The position numbers and the translations under genes were made by a program. Shown here in pieces: positions 25,474 through 32,823 of a DNA stretch of 51,568 nt. This DNA is from an uncultured Acidobacteriia bacterium (lineage in GTDB: Bacteria; Acidobacteriota; Terriglobia; Bryobacterales; Bryobacteraceae), in the NCBI GenBank assembly GCA_903900705.1, contig CAIUOG010000051.1, positions 1 through 51,568 of the forward strand. The letters run 5' to 3'. The notes beneath the pieces were generated by a model. It did not search any database. It had not been told where the DNA came from and was given only the letters and a program-made list of their open reading frames with translations. Within the stretch, counting starts at the first letter, position 1, and every line of letters starts with the position of its first letter.

Positions 25474-25504
25474 GTTTTGATGCTTCGGTGAGTGGGCGTG
25501 ACGG

Positions 25505-26524
25505 TCAGAGCAGGCCGTCACGCCGCGCCGTTTTGAGGGCTTCGATGGCTGCGCCGCGCGCACCGGCGGTATCGCCATCGGGCATGATGTGAATCGGGAT
25601 ATCCAGTTGCTCGGCGCGCTGCGAAGGCATGCCGCGGCGGATTTCGCGGACGAACCAGCCCTGGAAATCGGCCGTGGTCTCGATGGCGCCGCCGCCGACG
25701 ATGAGGGCGTCCGGGTCAAAGATATTGATCATTTCGTCGAAGAAAAGCCCGAGGGCGTGGGCCTGCACGCGGAAGATTTCGCGCCCGAGCGGATCGCCTT
25801 TTTCCGCCAGGCCGCGGACGAGTTTGGCGGCCTTGCGGTTGTCGTCAAGCTTTGCGAGTTCGTGGTCGGGATACTGCGGCAGGAAGTGCGGCAGCAGGGA
25901 ATTTTCGATGGCGGTGAGGGAGCAGAGCGATTCGAGGTCGCCGATGCGTCCGCAATTGCAGCGGGGCTTCATGCCTTCGGCGCCGGCGATGCTCTGGTAG
26001 GGGATGAGGACGTGCCCCAGTTCGCCGCCGAAGCCCTTGCGACCGCGGATGACGTTGCCTTCCGCGATGACGCCGCCGCCGAGGCCGGTGCCGATGATGG
26101 CCGAGACGGAGGTGGCGGATGTGCCGGCTCCGAAGAGGGCAAAGTGTCCCCAGAGCGCGCCGGCGTTGCCGTCGTTCAGATAAATGACGGGTTTGCCGAT
26201 CTTCTGTTCGAGGCCGAGGCGGATATCGAAGCCGCACCAATCGGTGTGGACGAAGTTGGTGCTGCCGCGTTCGCTGAGGACGCCGGCGGAACTGGCGGGG
26301 CCGGGGGTATCGAGCCCGACCATGGCGATGTCTTCGAGCGGGACGCCGGCGCGGTCTGCCGCGATGCGGAGGCCATCGGCAATCTGCTGGAGGCAGATGG
26401 CGGGACCCTCGCGGGCGCGCGCCGGATGCTCACATAAGCCATCGATCAGAAAGTTCTCATCGGCGGTCGTCAGGGTGTAGTTGACGGCCGTCCCTCCAAG
26501 ATCCACGCCAGCAACGAGACTCAT
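25505..26524 (-). CDS. ROK-family sugar kinase (glucokinase-like) with a changed zinc motif
   Basis: A 339-residue cytoplasmic kinase that phosphorylates a hexose with ATP. Marks: the N-terminal phosphate loop VAGVDLGGTAVNYTL, catalytic D118 in YLNDGNAGALWG, EAxGH-type GGELGHVLI, and the ROK zinc motif, which reads C189-N-C191-G-R-I-G-D196-L-E instead of CxCGxxGCxE. The third zinc cysteine is thus Asp. Start: ATG at 26524, giving the family N-terminus (MSLVAGVDLGGT). No Shine-Dalgarno is visible. It is divergent from an exported propeller gene, with a perfect 9-bp inverted repeat in the shared region. Confidence 0.92.
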   Translation of the reverse strand: MSLVAGVDLGGTAVNYTLTTADENFLIDGLCEHPARAREGPAICLQQIADGLRIAADRAGVPLEDIAMVGLDTPGPASSAGVLSERGSTNFVHTDWCGFDIRLGLEQKIGKPVIYLNDGNAGALWGHFALFGAGTSATSVSAIIGTGLGGGVIAEGNVIRGRKGFGGELGHVLIPYQSIAGAEGMKPRCNCGRIGDLESLCSLTAIENSLLPHFLPQYPDHELAKLDDNRKAAKLVRGLAEKGDPLGREIFRVQAHALGLFFDEMINIFDPDALIVGGGAIETTADFQGWFVREIRRGMPSQRAEQLDIPIHIMPDGDTAGARGAAIEALKTARRDGLL

Positions 26525-26607
26525 CACGGTTAGATTACCAGTCTGGACGGCGGTCGTCGGGTAAAACTGAGGAAAAAAGTGGCGATGGCCCACGCTCTGT
26601 GTGTATG

Positions 26608-26631
26608 CCGGAATTCCTGATAGAATTCCGG
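26608..26631. repeat. perfect 9-bp inverted repeat before the propeller gene
   Basis: CCGGAATTC, loop CTGATA, GAATTCCGG. It ends 2 bases before the GTG start at 26634, and its right half contains the -10-like TAGAAT (26621-26626). It could be an operator covering the promoter. If transcription starts further upstream, it could be a hairpin hiding the start codon. Confidence 0.6.
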
Positions 26632-26633
26632 GC

Positions 26634-27479
26634 GTGAACCGCCGATCTTTCCTGTCTGTTGCCGTCGCGCCGGCAATCGCCGCCGCTGATTTAGCAAAAC
26701 TGCCTGTCCGGAAAGTGGGGAAGCCGTCGGTGGTGTTCAAGTCGCCGGATCCGCATCCGAATGGCCTGCAGGCGACCGACGAGGGACTGTGGATTATGGA
26801 CCAGTCGGCGGGGAGCCGGGCTTCGCTGGTTCGTTATGAGGATGGCGGGGTGATCCGGGCGTTTGAGACGGAGACGGATCAATCGAGCGGGATTACGTTT
26901 GACGGGAGCAGTTTGTGGATCGGGTCGACGTACAGCCGGGAGATTGTGCGGGTGGACGCGAGGACGGGGAAGACGCTGGAGCGGCACTTCACGCCGGGGG
27001 CGGGCGTGATTTATAAGATGGCGGGCGACCCGGCGGCGCGGAGCAGTCCGCTGGCGAAACCTGTGACGGCTCCGAAGCCGGCGACGCCGAAATCGGTGGG
27101 CGGCTTTCAGGCGGGGGATACGCTGGGCAGCAAGGCTCCGGGGACGGGCGCGCATGGGCAGGAGTGGCGGGACGGCTTCCTGTGGATGGCGGTGCCGCCT
27201 TCGCGCGAGGTCTATAAAGTGGACCCGAAGACGTGGGTGGTGCAGACGAAGTTCCCGACGGCGGCGAACCGTCCGCATGGCATTGGCTGGGAGGGGAAGT
27301 ATTTGTGGGTGGCGGACAGCAATCTGAACGCGTTCTTCAAACACGACCCGGAGACCGGCCGGATGGTGGAGAAGATTCAGCTGGCGGACAGTGATCCGCT
27401 GCCGCACGGGATGACGATCCGGGCTGGCTGGCTTTGGTACTGCGATGACGTTGGGGTGGTGTGCAGGCTGAAATTGTAG
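26634..27479 (+). CDS. Tat-exported beta-propeller protein (SMP-30/YncE-like)
   Basis: A 281-residue protein: Tat signal (NRRSFLSVAVAPAIAAA), then repeated propeller blades with the pattern 'G-LWI-D...-I-RVD--TG' (GLWIMDQSAGSRASLVRYE, SLWIGSTYSREIVRVDARTGKT, FLWMAVPPSREVYKVDPKT, YLWVADSNLNAFFKHDPETGR, WLWYCDDVGVVCRLKL). Five to six blades are visible, resembling SMP-30/gluconolactonase or glutamine-cyclotransferase-type propellers. No clear catalytic set is recognised. Start: GTG at 26634, because the signal begins there; no ATG is in frame nearby. TAGAAT ends 7 bases before it. Possibly a lactonase for aldonolactones; this is inference. Confidence 0.82.
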   Translation: MNRRSFLSVAVAPAIAAADLAKLPVRKVGKPSVVFKSPDPHPNGLQATDEGLWIMDQSAGSRASLVRYEDGGVIRAFETETDQSSGITFDGSSLWIGSTYSREIVRVDARTGKTLERHFTPGAGVIYKMAGDPAARSSPLAKPVTAPKPATPKSVGGFQAGDTLGSKAPGTGAHGQEWRDGFLWMAVPPSREVYKVDPKTWVVQTKFPTAANRPHGIGWEGKYLWVADSNLNAFFKHDPETGRMVEKIQLADSDPLPHGMTIRAGWLWYCDDVGVVCRLKL

Positions 27480-27519
27480 TGCCGGGGATAGGCAAAAAAC
27501 GCTATCCATTTGTAACGCG

Positions 27520-27548
27520 TTGCTTCCCAACCCTATGCAGGTCATAAT
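27520..27548 (+). promoter_or_regulatory. candidate promoter of clpX
   Basis: TTGCTT (27520-27525) and CATAAT (27543-27548) are 17 bp apart, leaving a leader of about 50 bases before the TTG start. No CIRCE or other heat-shock operator was seen. Confidence 0.4.
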
Positions 27549-27607
27549 AAAAGTGAATTGAACCCTGCGACCACCCCCAAGCGTGATCGCCGCGGAAGGA
27601 GAATCGC

Positions 27608-28888
27608 TTGAAGCGTGCTGGATCGGATGACACCCTGCGTTGCTCCTTTTGTCATAAGAGTCAGGACGTTGTTGGCAAGCTGATTTCCTCCCCGAGCGAT
27701 TATCCGCGCGCCTACATTTGCGATGAGTGCATCGCCGTTTGCAACTCGATACTGGAAGACGATAAGCCGGAGCCCGCCGCCGCGGGTCCGCACAAAATTC
27801 CCAAGCCTTTGGAAATTAAGGACTTTCTGGACCAATATGTAATCGGTCAGGAAGCGACGAAGCGCAAGCTCGCGGTTGCGGTTTACAACCACTCGAAGCG
27901 CATCCACATGAACCGGATGCGGAATTCCGAGATTGAACTGGCGAAGTCGAACATTCTGCTGATTGGTCCCACCGGTACCGGTAAGACCCTGATGGCGCAG
28001 ACGTTAGCGCGGATTCTGGACGTTCCGTTTGCCATTGTCGACGCCACCACGCTCACCGAGGCGGGCTACGTCGGTGAGGACGTGGAAAACATTATCCTGA
28101 AGCTGCTGCAGGCGGCTGACGGGGATGTGCAGCGCTGTCAGCAGGGCATCATCTATATCGACGAAATCGATAAGATCTGCCGGAAGGACGAGAATCCGTC
28201 GATCACCCGGGACGTTTCGGGCGAAGGCGTGCAGCAGGCGCTGCTGAAGATTCTGGAAGGCACGGTTGCCAACGTTCCGCCGCAGGGCGGACGGAAGCAC
28301 CCGCACCAGGAATTTACGCCCATCGACACGACGAACATCCTGTTCATCTGCGGCGGGGCGTTTGTGGGTCTCGAAAAGATCATCTCGCGCCGCGTGGGAA
28401 AAAAGTCGATTGGTTTCCATCAGGAAGAGCCGAAGGGCGATCAGCCGCAGGTGAAGACGGTGGGGATCAGTGATCGGCGCGACATCGATCTGCTGCGGAA
28501 TCTGCAGCCGCATGATCTGATCAAGTACGGTTTCATTCCGGAATTCATTGGCCGTCTGCCGGTGGTGGCGACGCTGGAAGATCTGGATAAGGCGGCGCTG
28601 ATTCAGATTCTGACCAAGCCGAAGAACGCCATTATCAAGCAGTACCAGCGGCTGTTCGAGTATGAGAATGTCCGGTTGCGGTTTACCGATGACGCTCTCG
28701 ACGCGATTGCGCAGCTGGCGCTGGAACGCAAGGTGGGGGCGCGTGGTCTGCGAATGATTATCGAAGACCTGATGCTGGATCTGATGTACTTCCTGCCTTC
28801 CTATAAGAAGGTGAAGGAGTTCCAGGTGACGCGCGAGATGGTGCTGAGCCAGAAGATCAGCCTGACGCTGCTCGAAAAAGCCGGGTAG
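27608..28888 (+). CDS. clpX: ClpX, ATP-dependent unfoldase of the ClpXP protease
   Basis: Recognises tagged or damaged proteins, unfolds them and feeds them to ClpP. The 426 residues comprise the N-terminal zinc domain (CSFC and CDEC cysteine pairs, about 12-45) and the AAA+ module: Walker A GPTGTGKT (K126), pore loop GYVGED, Walker B IIYIDEID (D185, E186), the RRVGKK region, sensor residues, and the C-terminal GARGLR box. Start: TTG at 27608 with an excellent GGAAGGAGA five bases upstream, which decides the start. clpP is not in this window, so the usual clpP-clpX operon is split here or lies elsewhere. Its stop directly abuts the convergent DUF3237 gene. Confidence 0.97.
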   Translation: MKRAGSDDTLRCSFCHKSQDVVGKLISSPSDYPRAYICDECIAVCNSILEDDKPEPAAAGPHKIPKPLEIKDFLDQYVIGQEATKRKLAVAVYNHSKRIHMNRMRNSEIELAKSNILLIGPTGTGKTLMAQTLARILDVPFAIVDATTLTEAGYVGEDVENIILKLLQAADGDVQRCQQGIIYIDEIDKICRKDENPSITRDVSGEGVQQALLKILEGTVANVPPQGGRKHPHQEFTPIDTTNILFICGGAFVGLEKIISRRVGKKSIGFHQEEPKGDQPQVKTVGISDRRDIDLLRNLQPHDLIKYGFIPEFIGRLPVVATLEDLDKAALIQILTKPKNAIIKQYQRLFEYENVRLRFTDDALDAIAQLALERKVGARGLRMIIEDLMLDLMYFLPSYKKVKEFQVTREMVLSQKISLTLLEKAG

Positions 28889-29350
28889 TCAGCAGACCTG
28901 CCAGAGCCGGATGCGCACGGTATCCGGCAGTCGCTCCGCCTGGGCGAGGAAGATCGCCCTCGCGAGCCATTCGTAAGGCCCGGCGGGGGCTTCCACGCGG
29001 ACCGCTGTGCGGAAGTAATACGTGGCGGGGTCGACGGCTTCGCCACGCGCGAGGCGCGCGAGTACTTCGGGCGGTCCGGCGCGAAGGCCGCGGCTGGTGA
29101 TGCCGAGCAGAACGCCGTCAGACGTGCGGAGGGTGTAGCGCGCGTCGACATCGGTGGTTCCGGTGGCGTCGATGTACTGCCAGTCCGCGCCGCCGGGCAG
29201 GATGACACCCTTGAGCTTCGGTCCCTCGACCCGTCCGCCCGTGATGGGGATGATACGGTGGAGGCCCCGCGGGGTGGGACCGACGACGAGGGGTTCGCCC
29301 AGGGTGACGGTCAGGTCGGCAATGAACTCCAGGTGAGGCGGTTCGGGCAT
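28889..29350 (-). CDS. DUF3237 family protein
   Basis: A 153-residue soluble protein matching the DUF3237 (UPF0311) family throughout: LEFIADLTVTLGEPLVVG, RIIPITGGRVEGPKLKG, ILPGGADWQYI, DVDARYTLRTSDGVLLGITSRG, and the closing YYFRTAVRVEAPAGPYEWLARAIF region (quoted in parts). The family is a small beta-barrel of unknown function, sometimes encoded beside oxidoreductases. It is divergent from an FAD monooxygenase gene (31 bp between starts), which suggests shared regulation. Confidence 0.9.
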   Translation of the reverse strand: MPEPPHLEFIADLTVTLGEPLVVGPTPRGLHRIIPITGGRVEGPKLKGVILPGGADWQYIDATGTTDVDARYTLRTSDGVLLGITSRGLRAGPPEVLARLARGEAVDPATYYFRTAVRVEAPAGPYEWLARAIFLAQAERLPDTVRIRLWQVC

Positions 29351-29360
29351 TCTCCGTCAG

Positions 29361-29368
29361 GATAGAAT
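29361..29368 (+). promoter_or_regulatory. -10-like GATAGAAT before the FAD monooxygenase gene
   Basis: The same octamer as before the propeller gene (26619) and the dehydrogenase gene (42560). Here it ends 13 bases before the ATG, giving a leader of only a few bases. No ribosome binding site is visible. Confidence 0.45.
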
Positions 29369-29381
29369 GGCGGGTTCTGTC

Positions 29382-30632
29382 ATGAAAGCAATTATTTGTG
29401 GAGCGGGAATTGGCGGGCTGACGACGGCGCTGCACCTGCACCGGGCGGGGATTGAGGCGGAGGTTTTCGAGTCGGTCGCGGAGATTCGGCCGCTGGGGGT
29501 GGGGATCAACCTGCTGCCGCACGCGGTTCGCGAACTGACGCTGCTGGGGTTGCAGGAGCGGCTGGCCGAAATCGCCATTCCGACGGCGGAACTGGCCTAT
29601 TTCAGTAAGTTCGGGAAGCCGATCTGGAGTGAGCCGCGCGGGCTGGCGGCGGGGTACCGGTGGCCGCAGTTTTCCATTCATCGCGGCCGGCTGCAGATGC
29701 TGCTGTTCGACGAAGTGTCGCGGCGGCTGGGCCCGGAGCGCGTTCATGTGGGTCATCACCTGAATTCCTTCGAGAGCGGGGATGACGCGGTGACGGCGCA
29801 GTTTTCCGACCGGCAGACGGGGGCTTCGAAGGGCTCGGCGACGGGCGACGTACTGATTGCGGCTGAGGGCATTCATTCCACGGTGCGCCGTTATTTCTAT
29901 CCGGATGAGGGCGCGCCGCCGTTTTCCGGGCGCTATCTTTTCCGCGGCGTGACGGAGGCTGCGCCGTTTCTGACGGGGAAGTCGATGATCATGGCCGGGT
30001 ATCCGGACCGGAAGTTCGTCGCGTATCCCATCTGCCCGGAAACGGCGGCGAGGGGCGCTTCGCTGGTGAACTGGATTGCCGACGTCCGCATGCCGGGTGA
30101 GCAGGCGCCGCCCGTTCGGGACTGGAACAGGCGGGTGGACGCGTCCGTATTCGGGTCCCTTTTTGAACCATGGAAGTTCGACTGGCTCGACATTCCGGCG
30201 CTGATCCGGGGGGCGAACGAGATTTTCGAGTATCCGCTGGTGGACCGCGACCCGCTGCCGCGCTGGAGTTTCGGGCGTGTCACGCTGCTGGGGGACGCGG
30301 CACATCCCATGTATCCCATTGGTTCCAATGGGGCTTCGCAGGCGATTCTGGACGCGGCGGCGATTGCGGCGGCGCTCACCGCGCAGGCGAACGTTCCTGA
30401 GGCGTTGCGCGTCTATGAGAGTGTGCGGCTGGAGCCGACTTCGAAAATTGTTCTCGCCAACCGGCAACAAGGGCCCGAGGCGTGCATGCAACTGGTGGAA
30501 GAGCGCGCGCCCCACGGGTTCGGGCGGCTGGAGGACGTGATTTCGAGGGCGGAACTGGAAGAGATTGCCGCACGCTACAAGGCCGTGGCGGGTTTTGACC
30601 GGGATCTGTTGAACGCCATGGCAACTGTGTAG
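29382..30632 (+). CDS. FAD-dependent monooxygenase (PHBH fold, PhzS/salicylate hydroxylase-like)
   Basis: A 416-residue flavoprotein hydroxylase. The FAD-binding GxGxxG (GAGIGGLTTALHL) starts at residue 7. The GD motif is LLGDAAHPMYPIGSNGASQAILDA (quoted in parts), about residues 300-320. The middle DG motif reads AAEGIHSTVR, with Glu replacing the usual Asp. The chain resembles aromatic-ring hydroxylases such as PhzS; the natural substrate is unknown. Start: ATG at 29382 gives the correct FAD N-terminus (MKAIICGAGIGG). It is divergent from DUF3237 and followed by a Bax-inhibitor-like gene. Confidence 0.9.
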   Translation: MKAIICGAGIGGLTTALHLHRAGIEAEVFESVAEIRPLGVGINLLPHAVRELTLLGLQERLAEIAIPTAELAYFSKFGKPIWSEPRGLAAGYRWPQFSIHRGRLQMLLFDEVSRRLGPERVHVGHHLNSFESGDDAVTAQFSDRQTGASKGSATGDVLIAAEGIHSTVRRYFYPDEGAPPFSGRYLFRGVTEAAPFLTGKSMIMAGYPDRKFVAYPICPETAARGASLVNWIADVRMPGEQAPPVRDWNRRVDASVFGSLFEPWKFDWLDIPALIRGANEIFEYPLVDRDPLPRWSFGRVTLLGDAAHPMYPIGSNGASQAILDAAAIAAALTAQANVPEALRVYESVRLEPTSKIVLANRQQGPEACMQLVEERAPHGFGRLEDVISRAELEEIAARYKAVAGFDRDLLNAMATV

Positions 30633-30688
30633 CCTATATTGAAGACGAAGCATCTAACACGGTACAGAAGCCTGAGAGCTTACCTTAT

Positions 30689-31465
30689 ATGAAAACCTCG
30701 AATCCCGTCTTTGGCAATAACGTTTACGATGTTCGCGCCACGCACGTCGGCTATGGCGAAGGCATGACGATCGCCGGGACTGTAAACAAAGCCGGCATCC
30801 TGCTGATTCTGGCGATGCTGTCCGCCGCCTTCACCTGGAGTCAGTTCTTCAATGGCCTGCAGGTGACGCCGGATGGCGTCTATCCCACGAACGGGATGGG
30901 CGGCTACATCATGATCGGCGCATTTGGCGGATTCATTGCCGCGATGATCACGACTTTTAAGCGGGAATGGGCGCCGGTGACCGCGCCGATTTATGCGCTC
31001 CTCGAAGGGCTTTTCCTCGGCGCGCTTTCGGCGACGTTTGAACTCCGCTACCCCGGCATCGCGATTGAAGCGGTCGCGGGGACGTTCGGCACGGCGTTCT
31101 GCCTGCTGCTGGCGTACCGTTCCGGCATGATTCGAGCGACCGAGAAGTTCACGCTGGGCATTGTGGCGGCGACCGGCGGCATCGCTCTGGTTTACTTCCT
31201 GAACATGATTCTCGGATTCTTCCACATCCAGGTGCCGGGGATTTTCGGCAGCGGTCCGATCGGGATTCTGTTCAGCGCGGTGGTGGTGGTGATCGCGGCG
31301 CTGAATCTGATTCTGGATTTCGCCTTTATCGAAGAAGGCGCGTATCGCGGCGCCCCGAAATACATGGAGTGGTACGGAGCGTTCGGCCTGATGGTGACGC
31401 TGGTCTGGCTGTACCTCGAAATCCTGCGGCTGCTTTCGAAGCTGCGGGGTGACGACCGCCGCTGA
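30689..31465 (+). CDS. Bax inhibitor-1/YccA-like membrane protein
   Basis: A 258-residue integral membrane protein with about seven hydrophobic segments (around residues 35-52, 70-88, 97-115, 123-145, 152-175, 185-208 and 228-246). The N-terminal SNPVF and the overall layout match the Bax1-I/YccA branch found in many bacteria, where proteins are proposed to conduct Ca2+ or to modulate membrane proteases such as FtsH. Those roles come from relatives, not from this sequence. It ends with charged residues (KLRGDDRR). Start: ATG at 30689, with no strong ribosome binding site. Confidence 0.87.
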   Translation: MKTSNPVFGNNVYDVRATHVGYGEGMTIAGTVNKAGILLILAMLSAAFTWSQFFNGLQVTPDGVYPTNGMGGYIMIGAFGGFIAAMITTFKREWAPVTAPIYALLEGLFLGALSATFELRYPGIAIEAVAGTFGTAFCLLLAYRSGMIRATEKFTLGIVAATGGIALVYFLNMILGFFHIQVPGIFGSGPIGILFSAVVVVIAALNLILDFAFIEEGAYRGAPKYMEWYGAFGLMVTLVWLYLEILRLLSKLRGDDRR

Positions 31466-31512
31466 TCCAAAATAAAAAGGTGTAATCGACAGGGCGAATG
31501 CCGTGACTTACC

Positions 31513-32814
31513 ATGAAGAAGATGGACGGCACCCTTCACAGCGACTGGAAAGTCATATTTGACAGGCACCACGCCGCCTTAGCGGAAGAGTTGTCATCAC
31601 GGCTGGAAGCGGGTCTGGCGGACGCCGCTTCCCGGCACGATCAGGCGCTGGAAGATCACCGGGCGCAGGCGGCGGAGGAACTCCGGCAGGCTACCGAAGC
31701 GGCTCGTCTGGAGGCGCTGGAACAGGGCAGGGAGCAGGGGCGAGAAGAAGCCGCCCGAGCCGCCGCCGCCGAGTATGAACTGGTCCTGGCGCGAGCCGTT
31801 GAAGAAGAGCGGGCACAGAACGCGGCGAAACTGGAAGCCGTCGCGGCGGAAAACGCTGACGCTCTTGTCCGGACCGTGGAGCAGGAACGCGGACAGGCGG
31901 ACGACCGCGTGCGGCTGGCCCGGGAACATGCGAGAGCGGAAGCTTTCCAGTCGACCCAGCGAATTACCGCCGAGGCTCTGAATCAGGTGGTCCGCCGCCT
32001 GCGGAATGCGCCTTCGGAAGCGGCCGTGCTCCAGTTGCTGTCGTCGGGAACCACCCCGTGGGCACCTCAGGCCGGCGTTTTTCAGGTGGAGGAAGAGCGG
32101 GCGCGGTCTCTGGTGCTGCGCGACATCGAGATTGAAGGCAAGGTTCAGTTCGAACTATCTGCCGCCGGGGCGTTTCAGTCCACTGTGGAGACCCGGGATC
32201 CGGTGGTGGCGGTGGCGTCGGAGAGCGAGGTCTCGAACTTACTGGCGGAGGCGTTGCCCGTCGATTCCGACGGCTGCACGCCGATGGCGTATCTTTTCCC
32301 GGTCACCGTACGTCAATCCGTTGTGGCTGTGCTTTTCGCAACCGGTAAGGTGGTGCCGGCGCCGCTTGAACTGCTCTGCGAGGCGGCCGGCATGAAGCTG
32401 GAAATGCTGACGGCTCCGGCGATGTCGCCGTTGAAGAGTCCGGAACTGGTGCAGATCGCCGCCGCGGCGGTACCTGCCGCCGTGGAATCGGTACGCGCCG
32501 CGCAGTCGCCGCGGACGTGGGAAGATCTTTCCGCGGATGATCAAAAGCTGCACCTGCAGGCACAGCGCGTGGCGCGGGTGAAGGTGGCGGAGCTGCGGCT
32601 TTACCATGCCGAAGAATTGCGCAAAGGAGTGTTTGCCGGGGATATTTACACGGCGCTGCAGACTGGTATCGATGCGGCGCGGGCGGAATTCCTGCAAACG
32701 TTCCTTTCGAAGTCGCCCACTATGGTGGATTACCTGCATCTTGAAATCCTGCGTAGTCTGGCCCATGACGATGACCGGCTGCTGGGTCTGGGATATCCCG
32801 GTCCCATGGTGTAA
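31513..32814 (+). CDS. coiled-coil protein with GAF-like middle and a conserved C-terminal helical module; function unknown
   Basis: A 433-residue soluble protein in three parts. Residues 18-165 form a long, highly charged Ala/Glu/Arg coiled coil. Residues 175-300 resemble a GAF-type sensor domain (strands such as ARSLVLRDIEIEGKVQF and CTPMAYLFPVTVRQSVVAVLFATG). Residues 340-433 are a compact helical module (RVARVKVAELRLYHAEELR, YTALQTGIDAARAEFL, MVDYLHLEILRSLAHDDDRLLG, ending YPGPMV). I recall similar C-terminal modules in acidobacterial proteins, but it has no name that I know. It lies 9 bp before the lytic transglycosylase gene, so a link to cell-wall metabolism is plausible. Confidence 0.8.
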   Translation: MKKMDGTLHSDWKVIFDRHHAALAEELSSRLEAGLADAASRHDQALEDHRAQAAEELRQATEAARLEALEQGREQGREEAARAAAAEYELVLARAVEEERAQNAAKLEAVAAENADALVRTVEQERGQADDRVRLAREHARAEAFQSTQRITAEALNQVVRRLRNAPSEAAVLQLLSSGTTPWAPQAGVFQVEEERARSLVLRDIEIEGKVQFELSAAGAFQSTVETRDPVVAVASESEVSNLLAEALPVDSDGCTPMAYLFPVTVRQSVVAVLFATGKVVPAPLELLCEAAGMKLEMLTAPAMSPLKSPELVQIAAAAVPAAVESVRAAQSPRTWEDLSADDQKLHLQAQRVARVKVAELRLYHAEELRKGVFAGDIYTALQTGIDAARAEFLQTFLSKSPTMVDYLHLEILRSLAHDDDRLLGLGYPGPMV

Positions 32815-32823
32815 ACAAAAAAT

